The notes under the pieces: model-generated
What the model was told of the DNA's origin: nothing
Seen by the model: only the letters and a program-made list of their open reading frames with translations
Databases searched by the model: none
Translations under genes and position numbers: made by a program
In this document: in pieces, positions 55,522-64,000 of the stretch
Position numbering within the stretch: position 1 is the stretch's first letter
Layout of the letters: the number at the start of each line of letters is the position of its first letter
Source of the DNA: Dinoroseobacter shibae DFL 12 = DSM 16493
GTDB lineage: Bacteria > Pseudomonadota > Alphaproteobacteria > Rhodobacterales > Rhodobacteraceae
NCBI RefSeq assembly: GCF_000018145.1
Contig: NC_009952.1
Coordinates: 248,001 to 312,000 of the forward strand
Length of the DNA: 64,000 bases
Direction of reading: 5' to 3'

Positions 55522-56564
55522 GCGGTGTGCAGACCCTGACCGTGGGCGTGGACGAGGGGGATCAGCGGCTCGACCGCTGGCTGCGGCGGCGGTTTCCCCA
55601 TCTGGGCCAGGGCCGGATCGAGAAGATGTGCCGCAAGGGCGAGCTGCGCGTGGATGGCGGGCGGGTGAAGCCCGCGACGCGCCTGCAGACCGGGCAGGCC
55701 GTGCGGGTGCCGCCCCTGCCGGCGCCGGGCGAGATCACGGCGCGGCCCGCGCGGGCGCGGATCTCGGACGCGGATCGCGAGATGCTGCAGGGCACGGTGA
55801 TCTACCGCGACGCGGATATCCTGGCGCTGAACAAGCCCGCCGGGCTGCCGGTGCAGGGCGGCTCTGGGCAGGAGCGCCACATCGACGGGATGGCCGAGGC
55901 GCTGCAATTCGAGCTCGACGAGCCGCCGCGCCTGGTGCACCGGCTCGACAAGGACACGTCGGGCGTGCTGCTGATGGCGCGGACCCGGCGCAGCGCCGCG
56001 GCCCTGACGGCGGCATTCCGGGCGCGCCAGACGCGCAAGATCTATTGGGCGGCGGTGGCCGGCGTGCCCCAGCCACAGCTGGGCACCGTGCGCTATGCCC
56101 TGATGAAGGCGCCGGGGCACGGCAAGCGCGGCGAGGGGGAGAAGATGCTCTGCATCGACCCCCGGCAGATGGACGCCCACCCGGACGCCAAGCGCGCGAC
56201 GACGGATTACGCCGTGCTCTCGGCCCTGGGGCGGCGGGTGGCCTGGTGCGTGCTGGTGCCGATCACCGGGCGGACGCACCAGTTGCGCGCGCATATGGCC
56301 GAGCTGGGGCATCCGATCATCGGCGACGGCAAGTATGGCGGGTCGGGGCAGGAAAACCTCGGCGATGGCTGGGGCGCGCAGCTGGGCGGCGAGATGTCGA
56401 AGAAGCTGCATCTACATGCGCGACATCTGAGCCTGACGCACCCTGTCACCGGCGCGCAGCTGTCGCTGACCGCGCCGCTGCCGCCCCATATGGCGCGCAC
56501 CTGGGAGGCGCTGGGCTGGGATGCGCGGGACGTGCCCGTGGACCCGTTCGAGGCGCTTGAATGA
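55518..56564 (+). CDS. RluA-family pseudouridine synthase, RluC-like (348 aa)
   Basis: Converts uridine to pseudouridine in rRNA or tRNA. An N-terminal S4 RNA-binding domain (IEKMCRKGELRVDGGRVKPA) precedes the catalytic domain with the motif VHRLDKDTSGVLL (catalytic Asp144) and PITGRTHQLRAHMAELGHPI. The S4 domain and length suggest RluC (23S rRNA) rather than RluA, but the exact target is not certain. It is translationally coupled to crcB and to the next gene by ATGA overlaps. Confidence 0.93.
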   Translation: MSGVQTLTVGVDEGDQRLDRWLRRRFPHLGQGRIEKMCRKGELRVDGGRVKPATRLQTGQAVRVPPLPAPGEITARPARARISDADREMLQGTVIYRDADILALNKPAGLPVQGGSGQERHIDGMAEALQFELDEPPRLVHRLDKDTSGVLLMARTRRSAAALTAAFRARQTRKIYWAAVAGVPQPQLGTVRYALMKAPGHGKRGEGEKMLCIDPRQMDAHPDAKRATTDYAVLSALGRRVAWCVLVPITGRTHQLRAHMAELGHPIIGDGKYGGSGQENLGDGWGAQLGGEMSKKLHLHARHLSLTHPVTGAQLSLTAPLPPHMARTWEALGWDARDVPVDPFEALE

Positions 56565-57241
56565 CCCTGCGTCTGGTGGTGTTCGACGTGGACGGCACGC
56601 TGGTGGACAGCCAGCAGCAGATCCTTGCGGCGATGATCCAGGCGTTCGAGGGGATCGGCCTCGTGCCACCGAAGCCTGCGGCCATGCGCGCGATCATCGG
56701 GCTGTCCTTGCCCGTGGCCATGGCGCAGCTGGCGCCGGAGGCCGGGGCGCGGGACCATGATCGCCTTGCGGAGGGGTACAGGCAGGCCTTCGTGGCCCAG
56801 CGGGCCGCGGGTGGGGCGGAGGCGGATGCGCCGCTCTATCCCGGGGCGCTGGCGGCGTTGCGGGCGCTGGCCGCGCGGGACGACACGCTGCTCGGGGTGG
56901 CGACCGGCAAATCCCGCCGGGGTCTGGAGCATCTGCTCGACTGCCACGATTTGCGGCCCTTTTTCATCACTTCGCAGGTGGCGGACGACCATCCGTCGAA
57001 ACCGCATCCCTCGATGCTGTGGCAGGCCATGGCCGAGACCGGGGTCGATGCGGCGCAGGCGGTCATGCTGGGCGATACCGGGTTCGACATGGAGATGGCG
57101 CGCGCCGCCGGGGTCACGCCGCTGGGCGTCGGTTGGGGCTACCACGCGCCCGCGCGCCTGCGCGACCATGGCGCGGTTGAAGTCCTGGCGGATTTCGCCG
57201 AACTACCCACCGCGTTGGAGACTATCTGGAGGCAGGGATGA
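56561..57241 (+). CDS. HAD-IA family phosphatase, phosphoglycolate-phosphatase-like (226 aa)
   Basis: Haloacid-dehalogenase fold hydrolase. Motif I is VFDVDGTLVDSQQ (Asp9 nucleophile, Asp11), motif II is GVATGKSRR, and motif IV is VMLGDTGFDMEMARAAG. Cap-domain length fits class IA. Substrates in this family include phosphoglycolate, sugar phosphates and nucleotides; none can be chosen here. It overlaps both neighbours by 4 bases. Confidence 0.92.
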   Translation: MTLRLVVFDVDGTLVDSQQQILAAMIQAFEGIGLVPPKPAAMRAIIGLSLPVAMAQLAPEAGARDHDRLAEGYRQAFVAQRAAGGAEADAPLYPGALAALRALAARDDTLLGVATGKSRRGLEHLLDCHDLRPFFITSQVADDHPSKPHPSMLWQAMAETGVDAAQAVMLGDTGFDMEMARAAGVTPLGVGWGYHAPARLRDHGAVEVLADFAELPTALETIWRQG

Positions 57242-57942
57242 GCGGCTGGGCAGCGAAACGGTTCTGGAAAGAGACGGACATCGTCGAGGCCGGCACGGGG
57301 TTCGAGGTGCGGCTCGATGGGCGCAGCGTGCGGACGCCGCTCAAGACCCTGCTGGTGGTGCCGAGCCGCGGTTTCGCCGAACGCATCGCCGCCGAATGGG
57401 ACGCGCAGGACGAGACAGTGAACCCGCAGTCGATGCCGTTTACCCGCGCGGCAAATGCTGCCCTGGACAAGGTGACGCCGCAGCACGCGGAGGTGGCCGA
57501 GATGCTCAGCGCCTATGGCGGCACGGACCTGCTGTGTTATCGCGCCACGGGGCCGGATACGCTGTGCGCGCGCCAGGCAGAGAGCTGGGATCCCCTGCTC
57601 GACTGGGCGGCGGAGCGGTACGGGGCGCGGCTGCGGGTGACTGCGGGGGTGTTGCCGGTGGACCAGGACCCCGACAGCCTGGCGCGCTTGTCGCAGGCGG
57701 TCGCGGCGTTCACCCCGTTCCAGCTGACCGGATTTCACGACCTTGTGGCGATCTCGGGCTCCCTCGTTCTGGGGCTTGCGGTGGCCGAGGGCCGGATGAG
57801 CGCCGAGGCGGGTTTTGCCGCGTCGCGAATCGATGAGGAGTGGCAGATCTCCCAATGGGGTGAAGACGAGGAAGAGGCCGAGCGCATTGCGGTGAAGCGC
57901 GCGGACTACCTGCGGGCGAAGGAAATCTTCGACCTTTCGTAA
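57238..57942 (+). CDS. ATP12-family F1-ATPase assembly chaperone (234 aa)
   Basis: Alphaproteobacterial and mitochondrial chaperone that helps the F1 alpha subunit assemble. Recognised by WAAKRFWKETDIVEAGTGFE, VRLDGRSVRTPLKTLLVVPS, GTDLLCYRA and WDPLLDWAAERYGARLRVT. Its presence marks an alphaproteobacterium. Last gene of the rarA-crcB-rluC-HAD-ATP12 run. Confidence 0.92.
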   Translation: MSGWAAKRFWKETDIVEAGTGFEVRLDGRSVRTPLKTLLVVPSRGFAERIAAEWDAQDETVNPQSMPFTRAANAALDKVTPQHAEVAEMLSAYGGTDLLCYRATGPDTLCARQAESWDPLLDWAAERYGARLRVTAGVLPVDQDPDSLARLSQAVAAFTPFQLTGFHDLVAISGSLVLGLAVAEGRMSAEAGFAASRIDEEWQISQWGEDEEEAERIAVKRADYLRAKEIFDLS

Positions 57943-58291
57943 CGTCACCTTGGTGCTGGGCGCGCTATGGCGACGAGAACTGTTTCCCGATCGGAAATTA
58001 ACGTATCCGGTGCCGCCCTGGCGCAGGCCCGAATTCTGGCATGTTTCCCGTGCCTTGTCCGAAAAACGCGACCAATTTGAAAGCGCTTGTGTATTTCTTG
58101 GGCATTTCCCACGGCGCCGAAAGTGCTATCTGATAAGGGAAGGGAATGTACCGCCGAACACTTGACGTTATTTTGGGGAAATGCCCAATTTGTGACGCTG
58201 GTGGGAGGGGTGTTCTCTCTCGTGACATGCAAACGGCCACAAAGGCCGACTTTGTCGGACATAACCGGCAAACCATCAGGAAGAGGATAAG
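57943..58291. other. Non-coding leader of the aap operon
   Basis: 349 bases without a gene. It contains AAGCGCTT (58081-58088, palindromic), the long inverted repeat described next, and a TTGACG (58162-58167) that could be a -35 with a poor -10. The aapJ ribosome site GGAAGAGG lies at the end. Confidence 0.5.
58098..58188. promoter_or_regulatory. Long-range 13-bp inverted repeat upstream of aapJ
   Basis: TTGGGCATTTCCC (58098-58110) and its exact reverse complement GGGAAATGCCCAA (58176-58188), 65 bases apart. Each arm is itself a partial palindrome of the form TTGGG-N6-CCCAA or T-GGG-N5-CCC-A. The likely uses are two binding sites of a regulator, or a large RNA hairpin. Confidence 0.6.
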
Positions 58292-59308
58292 ATGAAGAAA
58301 TCAGTTCTTTTTGGCGCTCTGGCGGCCGCTGGGCTTGCAGCGACCGGTGCCGCGGCAGATACGCTTGAAGAAGTTCAGGCGCGTGGTGCCGTGAACTGCG
58401 GGATCAGCACCGGCCTCGTGGGCTTCGCATCGCAGGACGCAAACGGCGAGTGGCAGGGCTTCGATGTGGCCGTGTGCCGTGCCGTGGCCGCCGCGGTCTT
58501 CGGTGACCCCACCGCCGTCAACTTCAACCCGGTCACCAACCAGGTCCGTTTCGAGGTTCTGAACTCCGGCGAGATCGACATGCTGGCCCGGAACACCACC
58601 TGGACCTTCTCGCGCGATGTCGACCTCAAGCTCGAGTTCACCGGGATCAACTATTACGACGGTCAGGGCTTCATGGTGCCCAAGGCGCTGGGCGTGAGCT
58701 CCGCCACCGAGCTGGACGGCGCCACGGTGTGCATCCAGAAGGGCACCACGACCGAGCTGAACCTCGCGGACTTCTTCCGCGCCAACAACATCTCTTTCGA
58801 GCCGGTGCCGATCTCCACCGCGTCGGAAGCGCAGCAGCAGTATCTGGCAGGGGCCTGTGACGTCTACACGACGGACGCCTCCGGCCTGGCCGCGACCCGC
58901 GCCTCCTTCGAGAGCCCGGACGAGCATGTGGTCCTGCCCGAGATCATCTCGAAAGAGCCGCTGGGTCCGCTGGTGCGCCACGGGGACAACGAGTGGGGCG
59001 ACATCGTCCGCTGGACGCTCAACGCCCTGATCGCCGCGGAAGAGCTCGGCGTGACCTCCGCCAATGTGGCCGAGCTGGCCGCGGGCACCGACAACCCCGA
59101 GATCAACCGCCTGCTGGGCACCGAGGGTAACCTCGGCGAGCAGCTGGGCCTGTCGGCCGACTGGGCCGTCAACGTGATCAAGGCGGGCGGCAACTACGGC
59201 GAGATCTTCGAGACCCATATCGGGGAGAACACGCCGATCGGTCTGGCACGTGGGCTGAACGCCCAGTGGACCGAGGGTGGTCTGCTCTACGCACCGCCCT
59301 TCCGCTAA
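58292..59308 (+). CDS. aapJ: General L-amino-acid ABC transporter substrate-binding protein (338 aa)
   Basis: Periplasmic receptor of the Aap transporter. Signal peptide (KKSVLFGALAAAGLAATGAAA) then EVQARGAVNCGISTGLVGFA, GFDVAVCRAVAAAVFGD, LARNTTWTFSRDVDLKLEFT and VCIQKGTTTELNLADFF. These match AapJ, which binds a broad range of L-amino acids. It leads the operon, and a terminator hairpin after it probably makes it more abundant than the membrane subunits. Confidence 0.95.
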   Translation: MKKSVLFGALAAAGLAATGAAADTLEEVQARGAVNCGISTGLVGFASQDANGEWQGFDVAVCRAVAAAVFGDPTAVNFNPVTNQVRFEVLNSGEIDMLARNTTWTFSRDVDLKLEFTGINYYDGQGFMVPKALGVSSATELDGATVCIQKGTTTELNLADFFRANNISFEPVPISTASEAQQQYLAGACDVYTTDASGLAATRASFESPDEHVVLPEIISKEPLGPLVRHGDNEWGDIVRWTLNALIAAEELGVTSANVAELAAGTDNPEINRLLGTEGNLGEQLGLSADWAVNVIKAGGNYGEIFETHIGENTPIGLARGLNAQWTEGGLLYAPPFR

Positions 59309-59322
59309 GCGGGGCACAGATT

Positions 59323-59349
59323 GGGCGCAGGATTTCCTGCGCCCTTTTT
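59323..59349 (+). terminator. Terminator between aapJ and aapQ
   Basis: Perfect stem GGGCGCAGG/CCTGCGCCC with ATTT loop, then five T. Within one operon this suggests partial termination. Confidence 0.9.
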
Positions 59350-59428
59350 CGTTTACGATTACATCCGAGCAGGGCAGCGCAGTTCAAGCGCGATAAAAAG
59401 AACCCTGCCGCAACCACAGGGGCCTCAG

Positions 59429-60664
59429 ATGACCACCTTCAGTGATCCGCCACCCGCGAGCGGGCCGCCAAACCAGCCCTTCAACCTGGGCATGTTGATC
59501 AATGATACCCGGTATCGAGGTTACACGTTTCAGTTCATCGCGCTCATCGCGCTGATCTTCTTCTTCGGCTGGCTTGTCAGCAACGCGATCTACAACCTCG
59601 CGGCCCTCGGCCAGGACATCAATTTCAGCTTCCTCGGACAGCCCGCGAGCTACGAGATCGACCAGACGCTGATCCCGTACACCTCGACCGACACCCATAT
59701 GCGCGCGGCCTTCGTCGGCTTGCTGAACACGCTGCTGGTGGCTTTCCTGGGCTGCATCACCGCAACGATCTTCGGCGTGCTGGCCGGGGTGCTGCGCCTG
59801 TCGAAGAACTGGCTCGTGGCCAAGGTGATGTCGGTCTATGTCGAGATTTTCCGCAACATCCCGGTGCTGATCTGGATCGTCATCATCTCGGCGGTGATGA
59901 GCCAGGCTTTGCCGCAACCGCGGGCATTCCGCGGCGAGGACGCCACCGCCACGATGGTTCTGTGGGACAGCGTGGCCTTCACCAATCGCGGGGTCTACAT
60001 CCCGGCGCCGGTCTGGAACCCCGGCTCGGGCATCGTCGTGGCGGTGTTCGTGTTGTCGATCATCGGGATCTTCGTATTCCGGCGTTACGCCAAGAACCTG
60101 CTGTTCAACACCGGCAAGCTGCTGCCCGTGGGCCGCATCTCGCTGGCGATTTTCTTCGTTCCGACGCTCTTGGCCTTTTTCGTCATGGGGCGCCCCATCG
60201 GTCTCGACTACCCCGAACTGGGCGGGTTCAACTTCCGCGGGGGGATCAACATCCGCGGTACGCTGATCGCGCTGTGGTTCGCGCTGGCGCTTTATACCGG
60301 TGCCTTCATCGCGGAGAACGTGCGGGCGGGCATCCTGGCGGTCTCCAAGGGTCAGACAGAGGCGGCCGCCGCGCTCGGCATGCGGCCCAACCGGATCATG
60401 AGCCTGATCATCCTGCCGCAGGCGCTGCGGGTGATCATTCCGCCCGTGATCTCGCAATACCTGAACCTGACCAAGAACTCGTCCCTCGCGGCCGCAATCG
60501 GCTACATGGACCTGACGGGAACCCTGGGCGGCGTGACGCTCAACCAGACCGGGCGAAGTTTCGAATGCGTGTTGTTGCTGATGCTGTTCTACCTGCTGAT
60601 CTCCCTGAGCATTTCGGCGCTGATGAACCTCTACAACAATGCCGTGAAACTGAAGGAGCGTTGA
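59429..60664 (+). CDS. aapQ: Amino-acid ABC transporter permease AapQ (411 aa)
   Basis: Inner-membrane permease of the HisM/Aap group. Membrane segments are visible from FQFIALIALIFFFGWLVSNA; the EAA coupling loop is GQTEAAAALGMRPNRIM with LIILPQALRVIIPP after it. The long middle insertion is typical of AapQ. The ATG at 59429 is chosen; the frame upstream is open but runs over the terminator. Confidence 0.94.
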   Translation: MTTFSDPPPASGPPNQPFNLGMLINDTRYRGYTFQFIALIALIFFFGWLVSNAIYNLAALGQDINFSFLGQPASYEIDQTLIPYTSTDTHMRAAFVGLLNTLLVAFLGCITATIFGVLAGVLRLSKNWLVAKVMSVYVEIFRNIPVLIWIVIISAVMSQALPQPRAFRGEDATATMVLWDSVAFTNRGVYIPAPVWNPGSGIVVAVFVLSIIGIFVFRRYAKNLLFNTGKLLPVGRISLAIFFVPTLLAFFVMGRPIGLDYPELGGFNFRGGINIRGTLIALWFALALYTGAFIAENVRAGILAVSKGQTEAAAALGMRPNRIMSLIILPQALRVIIPPVISQYLNLTKNSSLAAAIGYMDLTGTLGGVTLNQTGRSFECVLLLMLFYLLISLSISALMNLYNNAVKLKER

Positions 60665-60665
60665 G

Positions 60666-61964
60666 ATGAGCGATACCCATGCAAGCGCCGCCTTCGTCCG
60701 CACCGAGGAAATCCCGCCGAGCCCGCCGCCGGTCTCGGAAGTCGGGATCGTCAACTGGCTGCGCAGCAACCTGTTCTATTCGATCCCGTCCTCGATCCTG
60801 ACGCTTCTGACGGCGGCCTTCATCTATTGGCTGTCCTCGATCCTGATGCCCTGGATGTTCAACGGGGTCTGGGATGCGAATTCGATCCGTGATTGCCGGG
60901 AGATCCTGGACGGGGCGATCGGTGGCTGTTTCGCGGTCATCGCCGAACGCTGGCCGCAGTTGATCTTCGGCAACTACCCCAACGAGGAATACTGGCGCGC
61001 GGTGCTGGCCTTTGTCGGGCTGTTCGTCGCGTTGGCGCCGGTGCTGTTCTTCAAGCTGCCGCGCAAGATGCTGTGGTTCACGGGGCTGTTCCCGTTCATC
61101 GCCTACTGGCTGATCTGGGGCGGCTCCGCCTGGGTGTCGGTCATGGCGCTCGTGGGCGTTGTCGTGGGCTATGTCGCGTTCAAGGCGCTGGAGGAAAGAT
61201 CGTTCTTCGGGGCGATCGTCGCGGCGCTCTTCGCCACGCTGCTCTTCTGGATCTTCATCTCGCCGCTGGCGGTGAACGCCCTGTCCTCGGTCGTGGCGCT
61301 GAGCCTGCCGCAGGTGGAAAGCCGCTTCATCGGCGGGTTCATGATCAACTTCATTCTCGGAACCTCGGGCATCGCGCTGTCGCTGCCGCTGGGGATCGCC
61401 CTGGCGCTGGGGCGGCAGTCGAACCTGCCGATCATCAAGGGCGTCTGCGTGGTCTTCATCGAGTTCATCCGCGGCGTGCCGTTGATCACCCTGCTGTTCG
61501 TGGCCTCGGTCATGCTGGCCTATTTCCTACCGCCGGGCACGAGTTTCGACCTGGTGCTGCGCGTGATCATCATGATCACCCTCTTCGCCTCGGCCTATAT
61601 CGCCGAAGCGATCCGGGGCGGGCTCGCGGCCTTGCCGCGGGGGCAGTACGAGGCGGGCGACAGCCTCGGCCTCGATTACTGGCAGTCCATGCGTCTGATC
61701 ATCCTGCCGCAAGCGTTGAAGATCTCGATCCCGTCCATCGTGAATATCGCGATCGGGCTGTTCAAGGACACCACGCTGGTCTCGATCATCTCGATGTTCG
61801 ACATGCTCGGCATGATCCAGGGGCCGATCCTGTCCTCGACGGAATGGTTCGGGGTCTACTGGGAGCTTCTGGGCTTCGCCGGGGTGCTGTTCTTCGTCTT
61901 CTGCTACGGCATTTCGCAATACTCGCAATGGTTGGAGCGTCAGCTCGCAACCGAACATCGCTAA
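60666..61964 (+). CDS. aapM: Amino-acid ABC transporter permease AapM (432 aa)
   Basis: Second permease subunit. It has several long hydrophobic segments (SSILTLLTAAFIYWLSSILM, VSVMALVGVVVGYVAF, IVAALFATLLFWIFISPLAV) and the EAA loop GQYEAGDSLGLDYWQSMRL with IILPQALKISIPS. It starts one base after the aapQ stop. Together with AapQ it forms the transmembrane heterodimer. Confidence 0.94.
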   Translation: MSDTHASAAFVRTEEIPPSPPPVSEVGIVNWLRSNLFYSIPSSILTLLTAAFIYWLSSILMPWMFNGVWDANSIRDCREILDGAIGGCFAVIAERWPQLIFGNYPNEEYWRAVLAFVGLFVALAPVLFFKLPRKMLWFTGLFPFIAYWLIWGGSAWVSVMALVGVVVGYVAFKALEERSFFGAIVAALFATLLFWIFISPLAVNALSSVVALSLPQVESRFIGGFMINFILGTSGIALSLPLGIALALGRQSNLPIIKGVCVVFIEFIRGVPLITLLFVASVMLAYFLPPGTSFDLVLRVIIMITLFASAYIAEAIRGGLAALPRGQYEAGDSLGLDYWQSMRLIILPQALKISIPSIVNIAIGLFKDTTLVSIISMFDMLGMIQGPILSSTEWFGVYWELLGFAGVLFFVFCYGISQYSQWLERQLATEHR

Positions 61965-61979
61965 GGAAAGGGCATTCAT

Positions 61980-62756
61980 ATGGCTATGACAGACCAGGCC
62001 CCGGCAATGACCGTCTCGGACGAGGTGGCCATCGAGATCGACAAGATGAACAAGTGGTACGGGCAATTCCACGTGCTGCGCGACATCAACCTGACGGTCT
62101 ACCGAGGCGAGCGGATCGTGATCTGTGGGCCGTCGGGCTCGGGCAAATCCACGCTGATCCGGTGCATCAACGCATTGGAGGAGCATCAGGCGGGCTCGAT
62201 CACCGTGGACGGCACGCTGTTGTCTTCAGACCTCAAGAACATCGACACGATCAGGTCCGAGGTCGGGATGTGCTTCCAGCACTTCAACCTCTTTCCGCAT
62301 CTGACCATCCTGGAGAACTGCACCCTGGCGCCGATCTGGGTGCGCAAGACGCCCAAGAAGGAAGCCGAGGCCACGGCGATGCATTTCCTCGAGAAGGTGA
62401 AGATCCCGGACCAGGCCAACAAATATCCCGGGCAGCTGTCCGGCGGGCAGCAGCAGCGGGTGGCGATTGCCCGGTCGCTGTGCATGCGGCCGCGGATCAT
62501 GCTCTTTGACGAGCCGACCTCGGCGCTCGATCCGGAGATGATCAAGGAAGTGCTCGACACCATGATCGAGCTGGCCGAAGAGGGCATGACCATGATCTGC
62601 GTGACCCACGAGATGGGCTTCGCGCGGCAGGTGGCGAACCGGGTGATCTTCATGGATGCCGGTCAGATCGTGGAGCAGAACGAGCCGGAGGAGTTCTTCG
62701 GCAACCCGCAATCGGATCGGACCAAGCTGTTCCTGAGCCAGATCCTCGGCCATTGA
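61980..62756 (+). CDS. aapP: Amino-acid ABC transporter ATP-binding protein AapP (258 aa)
   Basis: ATPase that powers the transporter. Walker A is [13 protein letters not shown], the Q-loop is in [14 protein letters not shown], the signature is [15 protein letters not shown], Walker B is [13 protein letters not shown] and the switch His is in [22 protein letters not shown] 6 bases before the ATG. Last gene of aapJQMP. Confidence 0.96.
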   Translation: MAMTDQAPAMTVSDEVAIEIDKMNKWYGQFHVLRDINLTVYRGERIVICGPSGSGKSTLIRCINALEEHQAGSITVDGTLLSSDLKNIDTIRSEVGMCFQHFNLFPHLTILENCTLAPIWVRKTPKKEAEATAMHFLEKVKIPDQANKYPGQLSGGQQQRVAIARSLCMRPRIMLFDEPTSALDPEMIKEVLDTMIELAEEGMTMICVTHEMGFARQVANRVIFMDAGQIVEQNEPEEFFGNPQSDRTKLFLSQILGH

Positions 62757-62799
62757 AGCACCGGCATCGCGCGAAGGCCCCGGCCCCCCGGGGCCTTTG

Positions 62800-63300
62800 T
62801 CATGTCCGGGTCACGCCCAGATCGGCGGGGATCACGAAAGACGCAAGGCGCCCCGTGTCCCATTCAAGGGCCGCCCATTCCGCGATGGGGAAGTGCAGCA
62901 CCGTGGTCGCCCCGGTCGGGTACTGGGCGAAGCGCGGATGCTCGGGCCGGTCCGGTGTCAGGCGGCTGGCGAACTCGGCGATGCCCGGGTTATGGGCGAT
63001 CATCAGGACCCGGTCCCCGGTTGCCTGCTGCAGGCGCGCCATCAGGGCCGCGCCTTCGGCATGATAGAGTGCTCGGTCCAGCGTCACCTCGCCCGGCAGA
63101 TCGAGACGCCGCCAGGTTTCCCGGGTGCGCGCCGCGTCGGAGCACAGCACTTCGTCCGGGACCAGGTCATTGTCGCGGATCCAGCGGCCCAGGGCCTCGG
63201 CCCCGCGCCGCCCGCGTCCGTTCAGGGGGCGGCTGTGGTCGTCGCGCCCGGGCTCGGCCCAGCTCGACTTGGCGTGTCGCATGAGAAGAAGTGTCTTCAT
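62800..63300 (-). CDS. SixA-type histidine phosphatase family protein (166 aa)
   Basis: Small phosphohistidine/phosphoprotein phosphatase of the RHG superfamily. The catalytic N-terminal motif is LLLMRHAKSSW (RHA, His9), SDAARTRETWRRL follows, and the second catalytic His lies in MIAHNPGIAEF. Length fits SixA. It overlaps the upstream iron-sulphur-like gene by 4 bases (ATGA), so the two are coupled. Substrate unknown. Confidence 0.9.
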   Translation of the reverse strand: MKTLLLMRHAKSSWAEPGRDDHSRPLNGRGRRGAEALGRWIRDNDLVPDEVLCSDAARTRETWRRLDLPGEVTLDRALYHAEGAALMARLQQATGDRVLMIAHNPGIAEFASRLTPDRPEHPRFAQYPTGATTVLHFPIAEWAALEWDTGRLASFVIPADLGVTRT

Positions 63301-63998
63301 TCCGGCCCCCGTTGCCCCCGCTTGTGAAAGCTTTGCATGTGGAAGGCCGATTGCGCCTCGGCCCGACCGTAGGATCGGCTGACGGGGCAGGCGCGGCGCA
63401 CGGCGCATCCGCGCCCATGACAGTCGAGACCCGCGGGCGTGTCCAGAAACGATTTGCACAGTGGCACGTCATAGGCCTCCGGCGAGAGGGCGGAGACCGG
63501 GCAGGCGATGCGGCAGGGTTGGGATGAACACTCCGCGCAGGGGGCGGGCGGCGGCGGTGGCAGGGCGAGGCGTTGTTTCAGCGCCAGCGCGCCCCGGTAG
63601 CTGATCATCAGCCCCGCCGTGTCATGCACGAGCAGCCCGACCGGCGAGACATGCGCCCGGCCCGACTCGCGCGCCCAGCGGATGAAGGGGCGCCAGGGCG
63701 GGCCGCCGAAGGGGAAAAGCGCCTTGGCGCCGAGGTCGCAGGCCCACTGGCCGATCACGCGCCGGGACCAGCGGTCGAGCGGGTCGGCGCGGGCCTCCTG
63801 TGCCTCCGGGCTGGCGCGGAAGGCGGTCCAGAAGCCCGGCTCGCGCGGCCCGAGCAGGATCATCGTTTGCGTGCCAGCCGGCACATCCGGGTCGCTCTCG
63901 GGATGCCAGGCGCCGAACACGGCCAGGTGGCGCGCCGCGGCGGCGGCCTCCAGCCCGGCATAGTCCGTGGCCTCAGCCCCGGCGGATGATCGAGCCGG
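63297..63998 (-). CDS. Cysteine-rich ferredoxin-like protein, 5-prime end uncertain or cut by window
   Basis: About 230 residues in frame to the window edge with no stop; a GTG at 63920 would give 207 residues. The N-terminal part (GTQTMILLGPREPGFWTAF, ALFPFGGPPWRPF) resembles small uncharacterised ferredoxin-annotated proteins of alphaproteobacteria. The C-terminal half has CAECSSQPCRIACPVS, i.e. C-x2-C-x4-C-x3-C-P, and a later CHGRGCAVRRACPVS, so one or two iron-sulphur clusters are plausible but not canonical. It is co-transcribed with the SixA-type gene. Confidence 0.7.
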   Translation of the reverse strand, partial: PARSSAGAEATDYAGLEAAAAARHLAVFGAWHPESDPDVPAGTQTMILLGPREPGFWTAFRASPEAQEARADPLDRWSRRVIGQWACDLGAKALFPFGGPPWRPFIRWARESGRAHVSPVGLLVHDTAGLMISYRGALALKQRLALPPPPPAPCAECSSQPCRIACPVSALSPEAYDVPLCKSFLDTPAGLDCHGRGCAVRRACPVSRSYGRAEAQSAFHMQSFHKRGQRGPE

Positions 63999-64000
63999 CG

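Noticed and set aside
58098-58130. Sigma-54 promoter before aapJ
   Set aside because: TTGGGC...ATTTCC looks like GG/GC spacing at first, but it lacks the TGGCAC-N5-TTGC pattern.

Overview
The window is high-GC (roughly two-thirds G+C) DNA from an alphaproteobacterium, most likely Rhodobacteraceae (Roseobacter/Rhodobacter group). The pointers are a TrcR/DUF1013 regulator, an ATP12-type F1-ATPase assembly chaperone, a VPLPA-CTERM surface protein, the four-gene AapJQMP amino-acid transporter, a LuxR/LuxI pair and the alphaproteobacterial style of RpoB (1378 aa) and RpoC (1415 aa). No tRNA, rRNA, CRISPR array, insertion sequence or prophage was recognised.

Layout. 1-8076: accessory genes. These are an RND efflux pump (permease cut by the window edge, plus its membrane-fusion protein) divergent from a TetR regulator with two visible operator-like palindromes, an acyl-CoA synthetase, an RNase T2, the TrcR regulator, and a subtilisin-like protease followed by a small protein that may be a free-standing I9-type inhibitor. 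8271-25268: secE-nusG, rplK-rplA, rplJ-rplL, rpoB-rpoC, broken by a three-gene insert (VPLPA-CTERM protein, FkbM methyltransferase, Hint protein) between rplA and rplJ and by a SurA/PpiC-like secreted protein between rplL and rpoB. 25419-26324: a DMT exporter. 26606-52021: the str, S10, spc and alpha gene sets run in the usual order (rpsL-rpsG-fusA-tuf-rpsJ-rplCDW | rplB-rpsS-rplV-rpsC-rplP | rpmC-rpsQ-rplNXE-rpsNH-rplFR-rpsE-rpmD-rplO-secY-adk | rpsMK-rpoA-rplQ). Each | marks a break. The first holds a lipoprotein, two secreted proteins, a toxin-antitoxin-like pair and an outer-membrane barrel. The second holds two small membrane proteins, a DUF4149-like protein and an iron/2-oxoglutarate oxygenase. 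The third has no inserted gene and probably a new promoter.

52044-64000: a strong terminator, then a small unknown gene, luxR-luxI, an overlapping housekeeping run rarA-crcB-rluC-HAD phosphatase-ATP12 chaperone, the aapJQMP general amino-acid ABC transporter behind a leader with a long inverted repeat, a SixA-type phosphatase and an iron-sulphur-like protein cut by the window edge.

Function. Most of the window makes the transcription and translation machinery: RNA polymerase alpha, beta and beta-prime, about 30 ribosomal proteins, EF-G, EF-Tu, NusG, SecE and SecY. Most operon ends carry clear rho-independent terminators. Several intergenic spacers carry short GC-rich palindromes with a shared right edge, and the rpoB-rpoC spacer carries stacked hairpins that could compete with the rpoC ribosome-binding site. 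I found no multi-gene system that is convincingly new. The best candidates for follow-up are the rpoB-rpoC spacer, the protease/inhibitor-like pair, the MerR-DUF433/PIN-like pair inside the S10 region and the inverted repeat upstream of aapJ.
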